This document shows, piece after piece, positions 8,076 to 16,398 of a DNA stretch of 64,000 nt. The stretch lies in the NCBI GenBank assembly GCA_049296795.1, contig JBAQTC010000002.1, positions 62,001 through 126,000 on the forward strand. The letters are read 5' to 3'. The position numbers and the translations under genes are program-made. The notes beneath the pieces are model-generated. The model was not told the origin of the DNA and did no database searches. It saw nothing but the letters and a program-made list of their open reading frames with translations. The first letter of the stretch is position 1. Each line of letters opens with the position of its first letter. This stretch comes from CAXNKH01 sp049296795 (lineage in GTDB: Bacteria > Pseudomonadota > Gammaproteobacteria > Burkholderiales > Burkholderiaceae_C).

Positions 8076-8981
8076 TCAGCTCCAGTACAAGCGCGTGGGA
8101 TTGTCGACCAGCAGTTTGCGTTGCAACTCGGCACTGCGGGCAATCTGCGGAATGAAATCGACCAACAGGCCATCGTCGGGCATGTGGTTTTTCAGATTCG
8201 GGTGGGGCCAGTCGGTGCCCCACAACACGCGGTCGGGGAACGTCTCGACCAAGCGCCGGGCGAATGGCACCACATCCTGGTAGGCATTGTGTTCGCCGTT
8301 CAGGGCGGGGGGGCCACTCACAGAGAGTCGTTCGGGGCAAGTGACCTTGCTCCAAATGTTGCTGTGCTCACGCATCATTTTCACGAACAGCTCAAACTCG
8401 GGGCCGTCAACCGGCTTGCTCACGTCGGGGCGGCCCATGTGATCGACCACCACGGTGGTGGGCAAGGCCGTGAAAAAGTCATACAGCTCGGGCAGATCGA
8501 CCGCCTCAAAGTAAATAACGATGTGCCATCCCAGCGGCGCAATGCGGGCCGCGATGTCTTGCAGCACCTCACGCGGCGTGAAATCCGCCAGCCGTTTGAC
8601 GAAGTTAAAGCGCGTGCCACGCACCCCGGCAGCGTGCAGGGCTTGCAGCTCGGCATCGGTCACGTCATGACCCACGGTGGCCACGCCGCGCGCTTTGCCG
8701 CCGGAGTTGACCAGCGCATCCACCAGGGCGCGGTTGTCGGTGCCGTGGCAGGTGGCCTGCACGATCACGTTTTTGTCGAAACCCAGGTGGTCGCGCAGGG
8801 CAAAAAGTTGCTCTTTGGACGCGTCGCATGGGGTGTACTTGCGCTCTGGGGCGTAGGGAAAAACGTCGCTGGGGCCAAAGACGTGGCAGTGCGCATCGAC
8901 CGCGCCTGCGGGAAGTTTGAATTCGGGCTTGGTTGGGCCGCTGTACCAGTCGAGCCAACCGGGGGTTTTGGTGAATTGCAT
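8076..8981 (-). CDS. ligI: 2-pyrone-4,6-dicarboxylate hydrolase (LigI/PmdD type)
   Basis: A 301-residue amidohydrolase-superfamily enzyme that opens 2-pyrone-4,6-dicarboxylate to 4-oxalomesaconate. The metal-site motif of the superfamily is seen as His31 and His33 in VDAHCHVFGP; LigI itself works without a bound metal. The segment VVDHMGRPDVSK and the C-terminal WGTDWPHPN motif are typical of PDC hydrolases and distinguish this protein from general amidohydrolases. The length matches LigI (about 293-300). It sits directly upstream of ligA in the order D-A-B-C of the Comamonas pmd operon. A repeat hairpin occupies the space before its start. Confidence 0.93.
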   Translation of the reverse strand: MQFTKTPGWLDWYSGPTKPEFKLPAGAVDAHCHVFGPSDVFPYAPERKYTPCDASKEQLFALRDHLGFDKNVIVQATCHGTDNRALVDALVNSGGKARGVATVGHDVTDAELQALHAAGVRGTRFNFVKRLADFTPREVLQDIAARIAPLGWHIVIYFEAVDLPELYDFFTALPTTVVVDHMGRPDVSKPVDGPEFELFVKMMREHSNIWSKVTCPERLSVSGPPALNGEHNAYQDVVPFARRLVETFPDRVLWGTDWPHPNLKNHMPDDGLLVDFIPQIARSAELQRKLLVDNPTRLYWS

Positions 8982-8994
8982 AATTTTCCTTTTA

Positions 8995-9074
8995 ATCAGT
9001 TGAGGACAGAGCTTGCGAACTGCCCCGTAATCAGCGGGAGCCGATTACGCAAGTCGCTGCGGACTGTCCCCCAA
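8995..9074. repeat. GGGACAG/CTGTCCC-type hairpin between Bug gene and ligI
   Basis: An 80-base element with the outer boxes TTGAGGACAG and CTGTCCCCCAA, which are complementary. An inner pair (CCCCGTAATCAGCGGGAGCCGATTACG) allows a second small hairpin. It fills almost the entire gap between the two genes. The leading AATCAGTTG.GGACAG string is shared with copies at 34147 and 37082. Confidence 0.7.
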
Positions 9075-9078
9075 GGTT

Positions 9079-10077
9079 TCAGTCTGGTTTGATGTTGGCT
9101 TCACGCACCAGTTTTTCATAACGCACGCGCTCGCTGCGAATCAGCGCAGCGAACATCTCGGCACTGCCAGGGATGACTTCACCGCCCACCGCACTCATGC
9201 GGTCTTTGACTTCCTTGGTTTGCAGCGCTTTTTGCACTTCGCCGTGGAGCCGGGTGACGATGACGGCTGGGGTCGCGATCGGCGCTACAAAGCCATACCA
9301 GACCGAAGCCTCAAAGCCGGGGAAACCCGATTCGGCAATGGTCGGGACATCGGGGAAATTGCTGGATCGGTTCGGGCTGAGCACCGCCAGCACCCTGAGC
9401 TTGCCGCTGCGCACTTGAGGCAGCGCTTCCAAAGCGTTCATTCCAATCAAAGGCAATTGACCACCAATCACATCGGTCAGCGCTTGTGCACCGCCTTTGT
9501 ACGGGACATGTTGCAGTGAAATGCCTGCAGCTTTGGCAAATAACTCCAGCGCCATGTGCGGCGTCGAGCCATTGCCTGGGCTGGCAAACGCCAAGCTACC
9601 GGGTTTGGCCTTGGCTGCTTCAATCAGCTTGGCCACACTGGTATAGTGCACGTTGGGATTGGCCGCAATCACCACCGGAACCCGGCCTACCAAAGCGATC
9701 GGCACCAGGTCGCGCTCCACATCAAACGGCGCTGGCTGGTACAGCGCCATATTGGCCGCCAGCGCATTGGCCGCCAGCATCAAGGTGTAGCCATCGGGCG
9801 GCGCATCAATCACGGCCTTGACGGCAATATTGGTGCCGGCGCCAGGCTTGTTTTCCACAATCACGCTTTGGCCCAGGCTGGAGGCCAGGCTTTGTCCGAC
9901 AGTTCGCGCGATGGTGTCGACTGCACCACCGGGTGAATAACCCACCACCACCTTGATCGGTTTGGCTGGGTAAGTCTGAGCCGTAACGGTGGCAGCGAAC
10001 AGCGTGGTCAAGGCCAGCAGGCTGAACAAGACCCTGCGTGGCAGACGATTCTGGTCTAAGGTGGCGGTGTTTTTCAT
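9079..10077 (-). CDS. Bug/TctC-family periplasmic solute-binding protein
   Basis: A second Bug receptor, 332 residues from the ATG at 10077. It has a long basic N-region, then a hydrophobic signal core (VLFSLLALTTLFAATVTAQ) and a cleavage site before TYPAKP. The family motifs IKVVVGYSPGGAVDT and VIVENKPGAGTNI are clear. A frame extends upstream to 10317 but overlaps the preceding lipoprotein gene in another frame; GGAG nine bases before 10077 supports the shorter start. It lies between the family 3 binding lipoprotein (gap 40 bases) and the LigI-type gene. It probably binds the aromatic acid degraded here or an intermediate, but the ligand is not evident. Confidence 0.92.
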   Translation of the reverse strand: MKNTATLDQNRLPRRVLFSLLALTTLFAATVTAQTYPAKPIKVVVGYSPGGAVDTIARTVGQSLASSLGQSVIVENKPGAGTNIAVKAVIDAPPDGYTLMLAANALAANMALYQPAPFDVERDLVPIALVGRVPVVIAANPNVHYTSVAKLIEAAKAKPGSLAFASPGNGSTPHMALELFAKAAGISLQHVPYKGGAQALTDVIGGQLPLIGMNALEALPQVRSGKLRVLAVLSPNRSSNFPDVPTIAESGFPGFEASVWYGFVAPIATPAVIVTRLHGEVQKALQTKEVKDRMSAVGGEVIPGSAEMFAALIRSERVRYEKLVREANIKPD

Positions 10078-10117
10078 TTGAATTTTCTCCATCAAGGGAC
10101 AAGAAAGAAACAAGAAC

Positions 10118-10921
10118 TCAAGGAGCGTTGACGGTACCGCGCAAACCTGCACGAACGACCGTCGATTGCAACAGACCATTGCTGCGAACCTCCTGCGCAA
10201 ACTGGGAAATAAAAGGCCGAGCCACATCGCGGCCCTTGGGAATGGCGATGGCCATGTTTTCAAAACCCCAACGGCCGTCAAGCACCCGGAAGTCAGGCAA
10301 GCCATCGGACATTTCAAACAGGATGCCTTTGTTGGTGGCGAATACGTCTATTTTTCCTTGCCGCAAACTCGACTGGGCTTCCTTCAGTGAGGCCATGGGA
10401 AGCACGGTCACGCTCTGATAGTCGCGGGCATACGTGGCTTGCGAAGTGCTGCCCTGGCTGACCCCGACCCGAACCCCGGGCAACAACACATCAGCGGGCT
10501 GTGTGATGTTGGAGTTTTTCGCCACCAGATAACCCAGCTCGATTCTGAGCATCGGTGGCGCAAAATCCATGTCACGCGCGCGCGCCGCAGTGGCGTTGGT
10601 AAAAGTCATGTCGATCTGACCAGTTTTGAGCGCCTCGAGCACCAGGGCCAGCCGGGCGAACTCGACGACTTGCACCGGAACGTCGAGCTGACGCGCCAGT
10701 TCAGTTCCGAGTTCCAGCGCCACGCCAGCCCTTTCGCCACTCTTGGGCTGAGTCACCAACGAAGTCGGACTTCCCGGATAGACCCCGACCCGCAAGCTAC
10801 CGCTAGGAGCCAGGGCTTGACGCACTTGCGGTTCGACCGCAGGCTTGAACAAGGCACAACCCGAGAGCAGCGCTACCAGCAGCAATGCAGCTGAAAATCT
10901 AAAACGTCTAAGTGAATTCAT
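10118..10921 (-). CDS. Family 3 extracellular solute-binding lipoprotein
   Basis: A 267-residue periplasmic binding protein of the SBP_bac_3 (amino-acid-type) fold. The signal peptide ends in a lipobox (LLSGC) with the acylated Cys near residue 23, so it is anchored to a membrane. The mature domain starts with SGSLRVGVYPGSPTS and includes the DMTFTNATAAR segment typical of the hinge region. The frame extends 12 codons upstream to 10957, but that part lies within repeat copy B, so the ATG at 10921 is preferred. There is no matching permease or ATPase gene beside it. It could serve a transporter encoded elsewhere or act as a sensor input; the ligand is unknown. Confidence 0.85.
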   Translation of the reverse strand: MNSLRRFRFSAALLLVALLSGCALFKPAVEPQVRQALAPSGSLRVGVYPGSPTSLVTQPKSGERAGVALELGTELARQLDVPVQVVEFARLALVLEALKTGQIDMTFTNATAARARDMDFAPPMLRIELGYLVAKNSNITQPADVLLPGVRVGVSQGSTSQATYARDYQSVTVLPMASLKEAQSSLRQGKIDVFATNKGILFEMSDGLPDFRVLDGRWGFENMAIAIPKGRDVARPFISQFAQEVRSNGLLQSTVVRAGLRGTVNAP

Positions 10922-10939
10922 GCGGCACTCTATCGATCT

Positions 10940-11202
10940 ATTCTTAAATAATGACACTCGACCTTCCTTTCATCTTGACTCCGACTTGGCTGGAACGGGA
11001 GCAAGGCAGCAGTGCACCGGCATCAAGGCGGAGCCGCGGAGGACATTCACAGAGCTAATCGCCCCGGTCTCATCAGCGATAGCAAAGGGGGGGTCGAACT
11101 TAAGTACGCCCAGGCGTTTGGGGTAGGCAACTCCGCGGCTGTCCCCCGCCCTGCGGGCTCCGCCTTGATGCCGCTGCGCAGCCCACCCCAAACACCCGGG
11201 CA
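10940..11202. repeat. Long inverted-arm intergenic repeat, copy B
   Basis: This occupies most of the 385-base gap between the binding lipoprotein and the aldolase gene. The part at 11104-11190 (GTACGCCCAGGCG, then GCGGCTGTCCCCCGCCC and CCTTGATGCCGCTGCGC) matches the left arms of copies A and C. The part at about 10943-10999 is nearly the reverse complement of 33050-33110 in copy C. The second arm (GGCATCAAGGCGGAGCCGCGGA at 11019) is shortened compared with the other copies. Confidence 0.72.
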
Positions 11203-11306
11203 TCGAGTGACTTGCATGGCGTTCGAATAGCCAAGCCTGAGACAGTGGATTATCGCTTGTCATCATGGGAGAGAACTTTTGAAAGCGGGGCTTGCTTTGC
11301 AAGGTT

Positions 11307-11990
11307 TCAGTCTATGTACTTCAAGCCCAGCTTGGCCAGTGGTTCGCGGAAGTTGTACATATCCAGACCGAGCACGCCGGATGCCAGCTTGTTGCGTTTT
11401 TCACCCTCGTTGGCTTCGCGCGCTTCGGCTGCATCTGCCACTTTTTGCGCCCAGGCAGCAGGCACGACGACTACGCCGTCGTCATCGGCAATCACCACAT
11501 CTCCGGGATTAACTTGGGCACCAGCGCACACCACGGGGATGTTGACCGAGCCTAGCGTCGCCTTGATGGTTCCCTTGGCACTGATGGCGCGGCTCCAGAC
11601 CGGGAACTGCATGGCGGTCAAGTCTTTGATGTCGCGGCAGCCGCCGTCAATCACCAGACCCATGGCGCCGCGCGCCTTGAACGAAGTCGCTAGCAGATCG
11701 CCAAAGAAGCCATCGGTGTTCTCAGAGGAACAAGCGGCGATCACCACGTCTCCGGGCTGAATCTGCTCAGCCACGACGTGCATCATCCAGTTGTCGCCGG
11801 GATGCAGTAAGACCGTCACTGCCGTGCCGCACATATGGGCCCCGGTGTAAATCGGGCGCATATAGGGCTTGGTCAGACCGACCCGGCCCTGCGCCTCGTG
11901 AATGGTGGCCACGCCAAAGCGCGAGAGTTTGGCAACGGCGGCTGGGTCGGCGCGGACGATGTTGCGTTTGACAATTCCTAGGGTGGTCAT
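11307..11990 (-). CDS. ligK: 4-carboxy-4-hydroxy-2-oxoadipate aldolase (LigK/PmdF type)
   Basis: A 227-residue class II HMG/CHA aldolase of the RraA-like fold, which splits 4-carboxy-4-hydroxy-2-oxoadipate into pyruvate and oxaloacetate and can decarboxylate oxaloacetate. The GDLL motif is at residues 97-100. Arg119 and Asp120 in GGCRD match the substrate and metal residues of the characterised aldolases. The N-terminal segment HEAQGRVGLT and the length are typical. It starts two bases after the stop of the hydratase gene, so the two are translationally close, as in pmdE-pmdF. It is the last step of the 4,5-cleavage pathway. Confidence 0.95.
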   Translation of the reverse strand: MTTLGIVKRNIVRADPAAVAKLSRFGVATIHEAQGRVGLTKPYMRPIYTGAHMCGTAVTVLLHPGDNWMMHVVAEQIQPGDVVIAACSSENTDGFFGDLLATSFKARGAMGLVIDGGCRDIKDLTAMQFPVWSRAISAKGTIKATLGSVNIPVVCAGAQVNPGDVVIADDDGVVVVPAAWAQKVADAAEAREANEGEKRNKLASGVLGLDMYNFREPLAKLGLKYID

Positions 11991-11992
11991 GG

Positions 11993-13036
11993 TTACAGGC
12001 CTTTCTGTTTGAGAGATGCGTCCAGTCGGGAAAACACGCGTCGCGCGTTGCCCTCATAGACCTTGTGACGATCATCGCCCAGCACGATGGTGGACGCTTC
12101 GATGTAGCGCTTGGTGTCGTCATAGTAGTTGCCGGTCTCGGGGTCGATGCCGCGCACCGCGCCAATCATTTCGCTGGCGAACAAGATGTTGTCCACCGGG
12201 ATCACCTTGGTCAGCAAATCAATGCCGGGCTGGTGATAGACGCAGGTGTCAAAGAACACGTTGTTCAGCACATGATCTTTGAGCAAGGGCTTTTTCATCT
12301 CTTGCGCCAAGCCACGGAAACGGCCCCAGTGGTAGGGCACTGCGCCCCCGCCGTGGGGAATGATGAACTTGAGCGTGGGAAAGTCTTTGAACAAATCGCC
12401 TTGGATCAACTGCATGAAGGCCGTGGTGTCGGCGTTCAAATAATGCGCGCCGGTGGTGTGGAAGCAGGCGTTGCAGCTCGTTGACACATGAATCATCGCC
12501 GGGATGTCGTACTCCACCATCTTCTCGTAAATCGGGTACCACTGGCGATCCGTCAATGCGGGCGATGTCCAGTGGCCACCGCTCGGGTCGGGGTTCAGGT
12601 TGATGCCGACGTTGCCGTATTCCTTCACGCATTTTTCCAGTTCGGGAATGCAAGTGGCGGGGTCAACGCCGGGCGACTGCGGCAGCATGGCAGCGGGAAT
12701 GAAGTGATCCGGGAACAACTGGCTCACGCGATAGCACAGCTCGTTGCAAATCGCGGCCCAGGTGCTGGAAACCTTGAAGTCACCAATATGATGCGCCATG
12801 AAGCTGGCGCGTGGACTGAAGATAGTGAGATCCGAACCGCGCTCTTTCATCAGGCGCAGCTGGTTGGATTCAATCGACTCACGCAATTCGTCGTCGCTGA
12901 TTTTCAGATCGGCCACTTTGGGTCCAAGCTCGGGCGTATTGAGGTTGGCGACCTGGGCATTGCGCCAGTTCTCCAGCGCCTTGGGTGCAGTGGTGTAGTG
13001 ACCGTGGCAGTCGATGATGAGGGGGGTTTTCTTCAT
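11993..13036 (-). CDS. ligJ: 4-oxalomesaconate hydratase (LigJ/PmdE type)
   Basis: A 347-residue amidohydrolase-superfamily hydratase that adds water to the tautomerised 4-oxalomesaconate to give 4-carboxy-4-hydroxy-2-oxoadipate. His11 and His13 in IDCHGHY form the metal site start, and the segments LTIFSPRAS, NLNPDPSGGHW, IPHGGGAVPYHWGRFRGL and NNVFFDTCVYHQPGI closely follow LigJ of Sphingobium (about 341 residues). It is the first of the ring-cleavage enzymes in transcription order. An AGAAATTTG stretch, with only weak ribosome-binding character, precedes the ATG. A four-unit 8-base tandem repeat lies 36 bases upstream. Confidence 0.95.
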   Translation of the reverse strand: MKKTPLIIDCHGHYTTAPKALENWRNAQVANLNTPELGPKVADLKISDDELRESIESNQLRLMKERGSDLTIFSPRASFMAHHIGDFKVSSTWAAICNELCYRVSQLFPDHFIPAAMLPQSPGVDPATCIPELEKCVKEYGNVGINLNPDPSGGHWTSPALTDRQWYPIYEKMVEYDIPAMIHVSTSCNACFHTTGAHYLNADTTAFMQLIQGDLFKDFPTLKFIIPHGGGAVPYHWGRFRGLAQEMKKPLLKDHVLNNVFFDTCVYHQPGIDLLTKVIPVDNILFASEMIGAVRGIDPETGNYYDDTKRYIEASTIVLGDDRHKVYEGNARRVFSRLDASLKQKGL

Positions 13037-13071
13037 GCAAATTTCTCCAAAAATCCGTCAGGCTATTCGAT

Positions 13072-13103
13072 CAGTAGTTCAGTAGTTCAGTAGTTCAGTA
13101 GCT
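13072..13103. repeat. Four tandem 8-base repeats upstream of ligJ
   Basis: Three exact copies of CAGTAGTT followed by one CAGTAGCT, in the 83-base spacer between the ModA-like gene and ligJ. Short repeats of this unit length can change copy number by slippage. This one is outside coding sequence, so any effect would be on spacing or RNA structure. Confidence 0.8.
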
Positions 13104-13119
13104 CAAGCTTAAGTCAGGT

Positions 13120-13809
13120 TCAAGCCGGCTCCATGCCGTGGTGGCGCTTAAGGTCAGCCGTTTGAGGCTCGTTCATGGCGGCCAGCATGGTACGCACAGC
13201 GTCGGGCTGCCGGCTGGTGGCGCACACGCCTGCGGAAAAAGTGGTCACGATCTGGATGGCCGGCGGCAGCGGCCCCAGCACGGCGATGCCCGGCAGATGC
13301 ATGAGTTCACTCAGTTGCTGAAAACCCAATTCCACTTCACCCTTGGCCACGAGAGAGCCCACCGGCACACCGGGCGGCGCAGTGATGATGCGATCCTTGA
13401 TCTGATCGGCAATACCCCAACGCTCAAACAGCTTGGCCAGCGCAACGCCGCTGGGTCCCGTGGAATAACTCAGGCTGCGTGCCGCCAGCACGGCCAGGCG
13501 CACTGCATCTTCGCTGGAGATGTCGGGCTGAGGGGCGCCTTCGCGTACCGCCACGGCCACGCCCGAGCGCACCAGATCCACACGGCTGCCTGGCAACACC
13601 TGGCCGCTGACTATCAGCTTGTCAATGGCGTCTATTGAGAGAAAAACGACGTCAAACGGCTCACTTAGCTGCACACGTTTGGCGGCATCCACTCCACCCA
13701 CTGACTCAATGTCCACAGACACCTGGGCGTTACGCTGGTATTGCTCGACCAAGTCATTGAGCAACAGGCGCGTTGCCATCGACGAAATGCCTTTAATGGT
13801 AGTGCTCAT
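13120..13809 (-). CDS. ModA-like substrate-binding domain protein without signal peptide
   Basis: A 229-residue protein with the fold of molybdate-type (type II) binding proteins: MATRLLLNDLVEQYQ, then VESVGGVDAAKRV, FDVVFLSIDAIDKL and LSYSTGPSGVALAKLFERWGI. The N-terminus from ATG 13809 (MSTTIKGISS) has no hydrophobic signal, so a cytoplasmic location is likely; a frame start at 13845 does not add one. Such proteins appear near aromatic catabolic operons as putative sensing or accessory proteins. It is first in the group with ligJ and ligK, a position held by an extra gene in related operons, but I do not claim equivalence. The function is unknown. Confidence 0.7.
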   Translation of the reverse strand: MSTTIKGISSMATRLLLNDLVEQYQRNAQVSVDIESVGGVDAAKRVQLSEPFDVVFLSIDAIDKLIVSGQVLPGSRVDLVRSGVAVAVREGAPQPDISSEDAVRLAVLAARSLSYSTGPSGVALAKLFERWGIADQIKDRIITAPPGVPVGSLVAKGEVELGFQQLSELMHLPGIAVLGPLPPAIQIVTTFSAGVCATSRQPDAVRTMLAAMNEPQTADLKRHHGMEPA

Positions 13810-13964
13810 GAAGTACGGGGGACAGGGTTTTGTTTCAGGGTGCAATTGTCAACCCAAGTGTTGTGACAGGAACCCAAGGTAAAGGGGATGATTACCACTC
13901 CAACTTTTTCTAACCGGAATTTACGGGGACGCACTATGCGTGGATGAGCTGGTCTGCAGTGCTT

Positions 13965-14678
13965 CTACTGATCGAGAAAAAATTGCCGCAACAAGTCCAC
14001 CATGGCCTGGGGTGCTTCCATCTGCGCCATATGGCCGCAATCTTCGATCACGCTCAAGCTTGAAGCCGGGGCTAAAAGTTGCATGGCTTCGTGTTGCGAC
14101 GCCGGGGCGTGCAAGTCGTGCCGGCCGCAAATCAGCAGCAGGGGATGAGTCAAAGCCTGCAACTGGGCACTGGCATCGGGACGCTGAATCAAGGCATTGA
14201 GTTGCGCTGCGAAAATTTCTGGATTTTTCCGTTCAACCATTTGCAGGATGCTTTCCATCAAGGCTTGGTCCTGCAAGCGGCGCGGCTCCACCATGTTGGC
14301 TGACCAGACGGCGGCCATGGCACGCATGCCCTGGCTGCGCGACAGCTTAAGCAAGTCCATCCGTTTGCTGATTTCGGCCTCACCCGCTTCACCCGCGGCT
14401 AGCGGCAAATGGCCCGAATCGAGAATCGCCACTTTGTCAACCCGTTGTGGTGCCAGGCGCAGAATCTCGAAAGCCACCCTGCCCCCCATCGAATGACCGG
14501 CCATCGAGAAACGCTCGGGTGCGTTGCGCAACACGCCCTCAGCCATGCGGGTCAAGCTATCGGCCAGGCCGTAATCCGCCACCTGAATCTGAGCGCAATC
14601 GGCCAGAGCCGTTGGCACGGCTCCCCAGGAGGCGTGGTCACACAAAAGGCCGGGCAGCAACAGAAGATGAGGTTTCAT
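13965..14678 (-). CDS. Alpha/beta hydrolase
   Basis: A 237-residue alpha/beta-hydrolase fold enzyme. The nucleophile elbow is Ser63 in GHSMGG, the acid Asp188 in CGRHDLHAP and the base His216 in CGHMAQMEAP, so the triad is complete. The oxyanion region LPGLLCDHASW is near the N-terminus. The compact size and lid segment resemble carboxylesterases and the PcaD/BioH-type group. It is placed between a Bug protein (38-base gap) and the ModA-like gene (155-base gap), so it may release an aromatic acid from an ester before ring cleavage. That role is inference from position; the substrate is not evident. Confidence 0.85.
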   Translation of the reverse strand: MKPHLLLLPGLLCDHASWGAVPTALADCAQIQVADYGLADSLTRMAEGVLRNAPERFSMAGHSMGGRVAFEILRLAPQRVDKVAILDSGHLPLAAGEAGEAEISKRMDLLKLSRSQGMRAMAAVWSANMVEPRRLQDQALMESILQMVERKNPEIFAAQLNALIQRPDASAQLQALTHPLLLICGRHDLHAPASQHEAMQLLAPASSLSVIEDCGHMAQMEAPQAMVDLLRQFFLDQ

Positions 14679-14716
14679 AACGGTACAAAAATAAAGCAGG
14701 GGCAGGCCAGCGCAGC

Positions 14717-15679
14717 TTACTGTTTGGGGATCTTGGCGCGGGTGATCACTTCACCCCAACGCTTGATGTCATTGTTGAGCAGGGCAGCAGCCTGTTCCGG
14801 CGTTCCGGGCTGCGGATCGAGATTCAGGTCTTCCATCCGTTTTCTAACCGCCGGGTCGTTCAGCGCGGCAACCACTTCCTTGTTGAGCCGAGCCACAACG
14901 TCTTTGGGCGTATGCGCAGAAACTGCCAAGCCGTTCCACGACGCCGCATTAAAACCGGGGACGCCGGCTTCTTTGGCAGTCGGAACGTCGGGCAGCATGC
15001 GCGAACGTTTCTCGCCAGTCACGGCCAAGGGAGTCAACACCTTGCCCCTGATTTGGGCCAGCAAGGGGCTCAGGATGTCCAGCCCGGCATCGATTTGACC
15101 ACCGCGCAGCGCATTGATCACGGCCGGCGTGCCGTTGAAAGGAACAATTTGCAGATCCAGCCCAGACGCTGATTTGAAAAGTTCGGCCGCCAGGTTTTGG
15201 GTGGTGCCGATATTGGGGGTTCCGATATTGAGCTTGCCCGGATTGGCCCGACCCCAGGCCACCAGTTCGGCCAAGGTTTTGAAACGCCCGCCTTCCAGAC
15301 CCACGATCACCAGATCAAAACTCGCCAGCGGTGCGACCGGAATAAAGTCTTTCACCGTGTCGTAAGGCAGGGCATTGAACAAGGCTGCGCTGACTGCTGT
15401 ACCGCTGGAGATGATCAACATGGTGTGGCCGTCAGGTGCCGACTTGGCCACCATTTCGCCTGCAACCACGCCACCAGCGCCGGGCTTGTTGTCGACCAAC
15501 ACGGGCTGTCCCAGCGCTTCACTCATTTTCTGGCCGACCGCACGAGCCGTCAGATCGGCCGCGCCGCCCGGGGCATTCGGCACCACGATGCGGATCGGTT
15601 TGCTGGGAAAACCCTGCGCCCAGACTGCAGAACTCACGCAGACGCTGGTCAAAGCCGCCCAGAGCCAATATTTTTTCAT
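14717..15679 (-). CDS. Bug/TctC-family periplasmic solute-binding protein
   Basis: Third Bug receptor of the block, 320 residues. The signal peptide MKKYWLWAALTSVCVSSAVWAQ is cut before GFPSKPIRIVVP. Family motifs NAPGGAADLTARAVGQ and VLVDNKPGAGGVV are intact. The gene starts 14 bases downstream of livF, suggesting it belongs to the same transcript as the Liv transporter, although the two are unrelated transport types. The three Bug proteins here differ clearly in sequence, which suggests distinct ligands rather than recent duplication. No TctAB membrane components are present. Confidence 0.92.
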   Translation of the reverse strand: MKKYWLWAALTSVCVSSAVWAQGFPSKPIRIVVPNAPGGAADLTARAVGQKMSEALGQPVLVDNKPGAGGVVAGEMVAKSAPDGHTMLIISSGTAVSAALFNALPYDTVKDFIPVAPLASFDLVIVGLEGGRFKTLAELVAWGRANPGKLNIGTPNIGTTQNLAAELFKSASGLDLQIVPFNGTPAVINALRGGQIDAGLDILSPLLAQIRGKVLTPLAVTGEKRSRMLPDVPTAKEAGVPGFNAASWNGLAVSAHTPKDVVARLNKEVVAALNDPAVRKRMEDLNLDPQPGTPEQAAALLNNDIKRWGEVITRAKIPKQ

Positions 15680-15693
15680 GTCGATCTCCCTTA

Positions 15694-16398
15694 TTACCTT
15701 GCCACACCTAACAAACGATCCAGCAGCTCGGGTTGCTCGCGCAACTCTGCTGCGCTGCTGGTATGAACTACCGTACCGCGATCGAGTACCGCCGCCAAAT
15801 CTGAAATTGCCAAAATGGCTTGCGGATGTTGCTCGACAATGATGGCGCTCATGGCCTCTTCGCGCGTGATGCGGCGTATTGCCTTGAGCAACTCCTGCAC
15901 GATGATAGGGGCCAGTCCTTCAAGCGGCTCGTCAAGCAGCAGCAGTTTGGGATTGAGCACCAAGGCCCGCCCGACGGCCAGCATTTGCTGCTCGCCGCCT
16001 GAGAGCTGAGTACCCAAATTGGTCTTGCGCTCAGCCAGGCGCGGAAACAGCTCATAAACCCGCTTCGGAGTCCAGGCGCCAGCCCGCGCCACGGCCGTTA
16101 AATTCTCATCCACCGTCAAGGATTTGAAAATATTGCGTTCCTGCGGCACCCAGCCAATGCCGACACTGGCCCGCTCATGCAGCGGCACTTTGTGCAGCGC
16201 AATACCGTTGAATGTGATGCTGCCGCCATGTTGGCGAGTGGCACCAGCCAAGGTGTTCATGAAGGTGGTTTTGCCGGTTCCGTTGCGTCCAAGCAAGGCC
16301 AGTGTTTGGCCCTGACCCAGCGCCAAAGACACTTCATGCAACACCACGGCTTGGCCATAGCCCGCACTCAGGTTCTCAACTTGGAGCAAATCAGCCAT
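15694..16398 (-). CDS. livF: Branched-chain-type ABC transporter ATPase (LivF type)
   Basis: A 234-residue cytoplasmic ATPase that powers uptake with LivG and the LivHM permease. Walker A GRNGTGKTT is at residues 37-45, the signature LSGGEQQ lies near 133, Walker B reads LLLLDEPLEGL and the H-loop follows as VEQH. The EGLAPI segment after Walker B is typical of LivF. It overlaps livG by eight bases. Transporters of this type near aromatic catabolic genes often carry aromatic acids rather than leucine, so the substrate is inferred to be an aromatic compound or a derivative. Confidence 0.92.
   Translation of the reverse strand: MADLLQVENLSAGYGQAVVLHEVSLALGQGQTLALLGRNGTGKTTFMNTLAGATRQHGGSITFNGIALHKVPLHERASVGIGWVPQERNIFKSLTVDENLTAVARAGAWTPKRVYELFPRLAERKTNLGTQLSGGEQQMLAVGRALVLNPKLLLLDEPLEGLAPIIVQELLKAIRRITREEAMSAIIVEQHPQAILAISDLAAVLDRGTVVHTSSAAELREQPELLDRLLGVAR

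Noticed and set aside
8071..8173. Longer N-terminus for ligA (from 8173)
   Set aside because: The extra 34 residues overlap the LigI coding region in another frame and do not resemble the family; the ATG at 8071 has a proper ribosome binding site.
3481..9092. Long plus-strand open frames opposite the FAD hydroxylase, LigB and LigI genes (3481-4494, 6665-7633, 8070-9092)
   Set aside because: They are antisense to strongly recognised genes, have no recognisable domains and show the His/Arg/Gln-rich composition of complement-strand translation.
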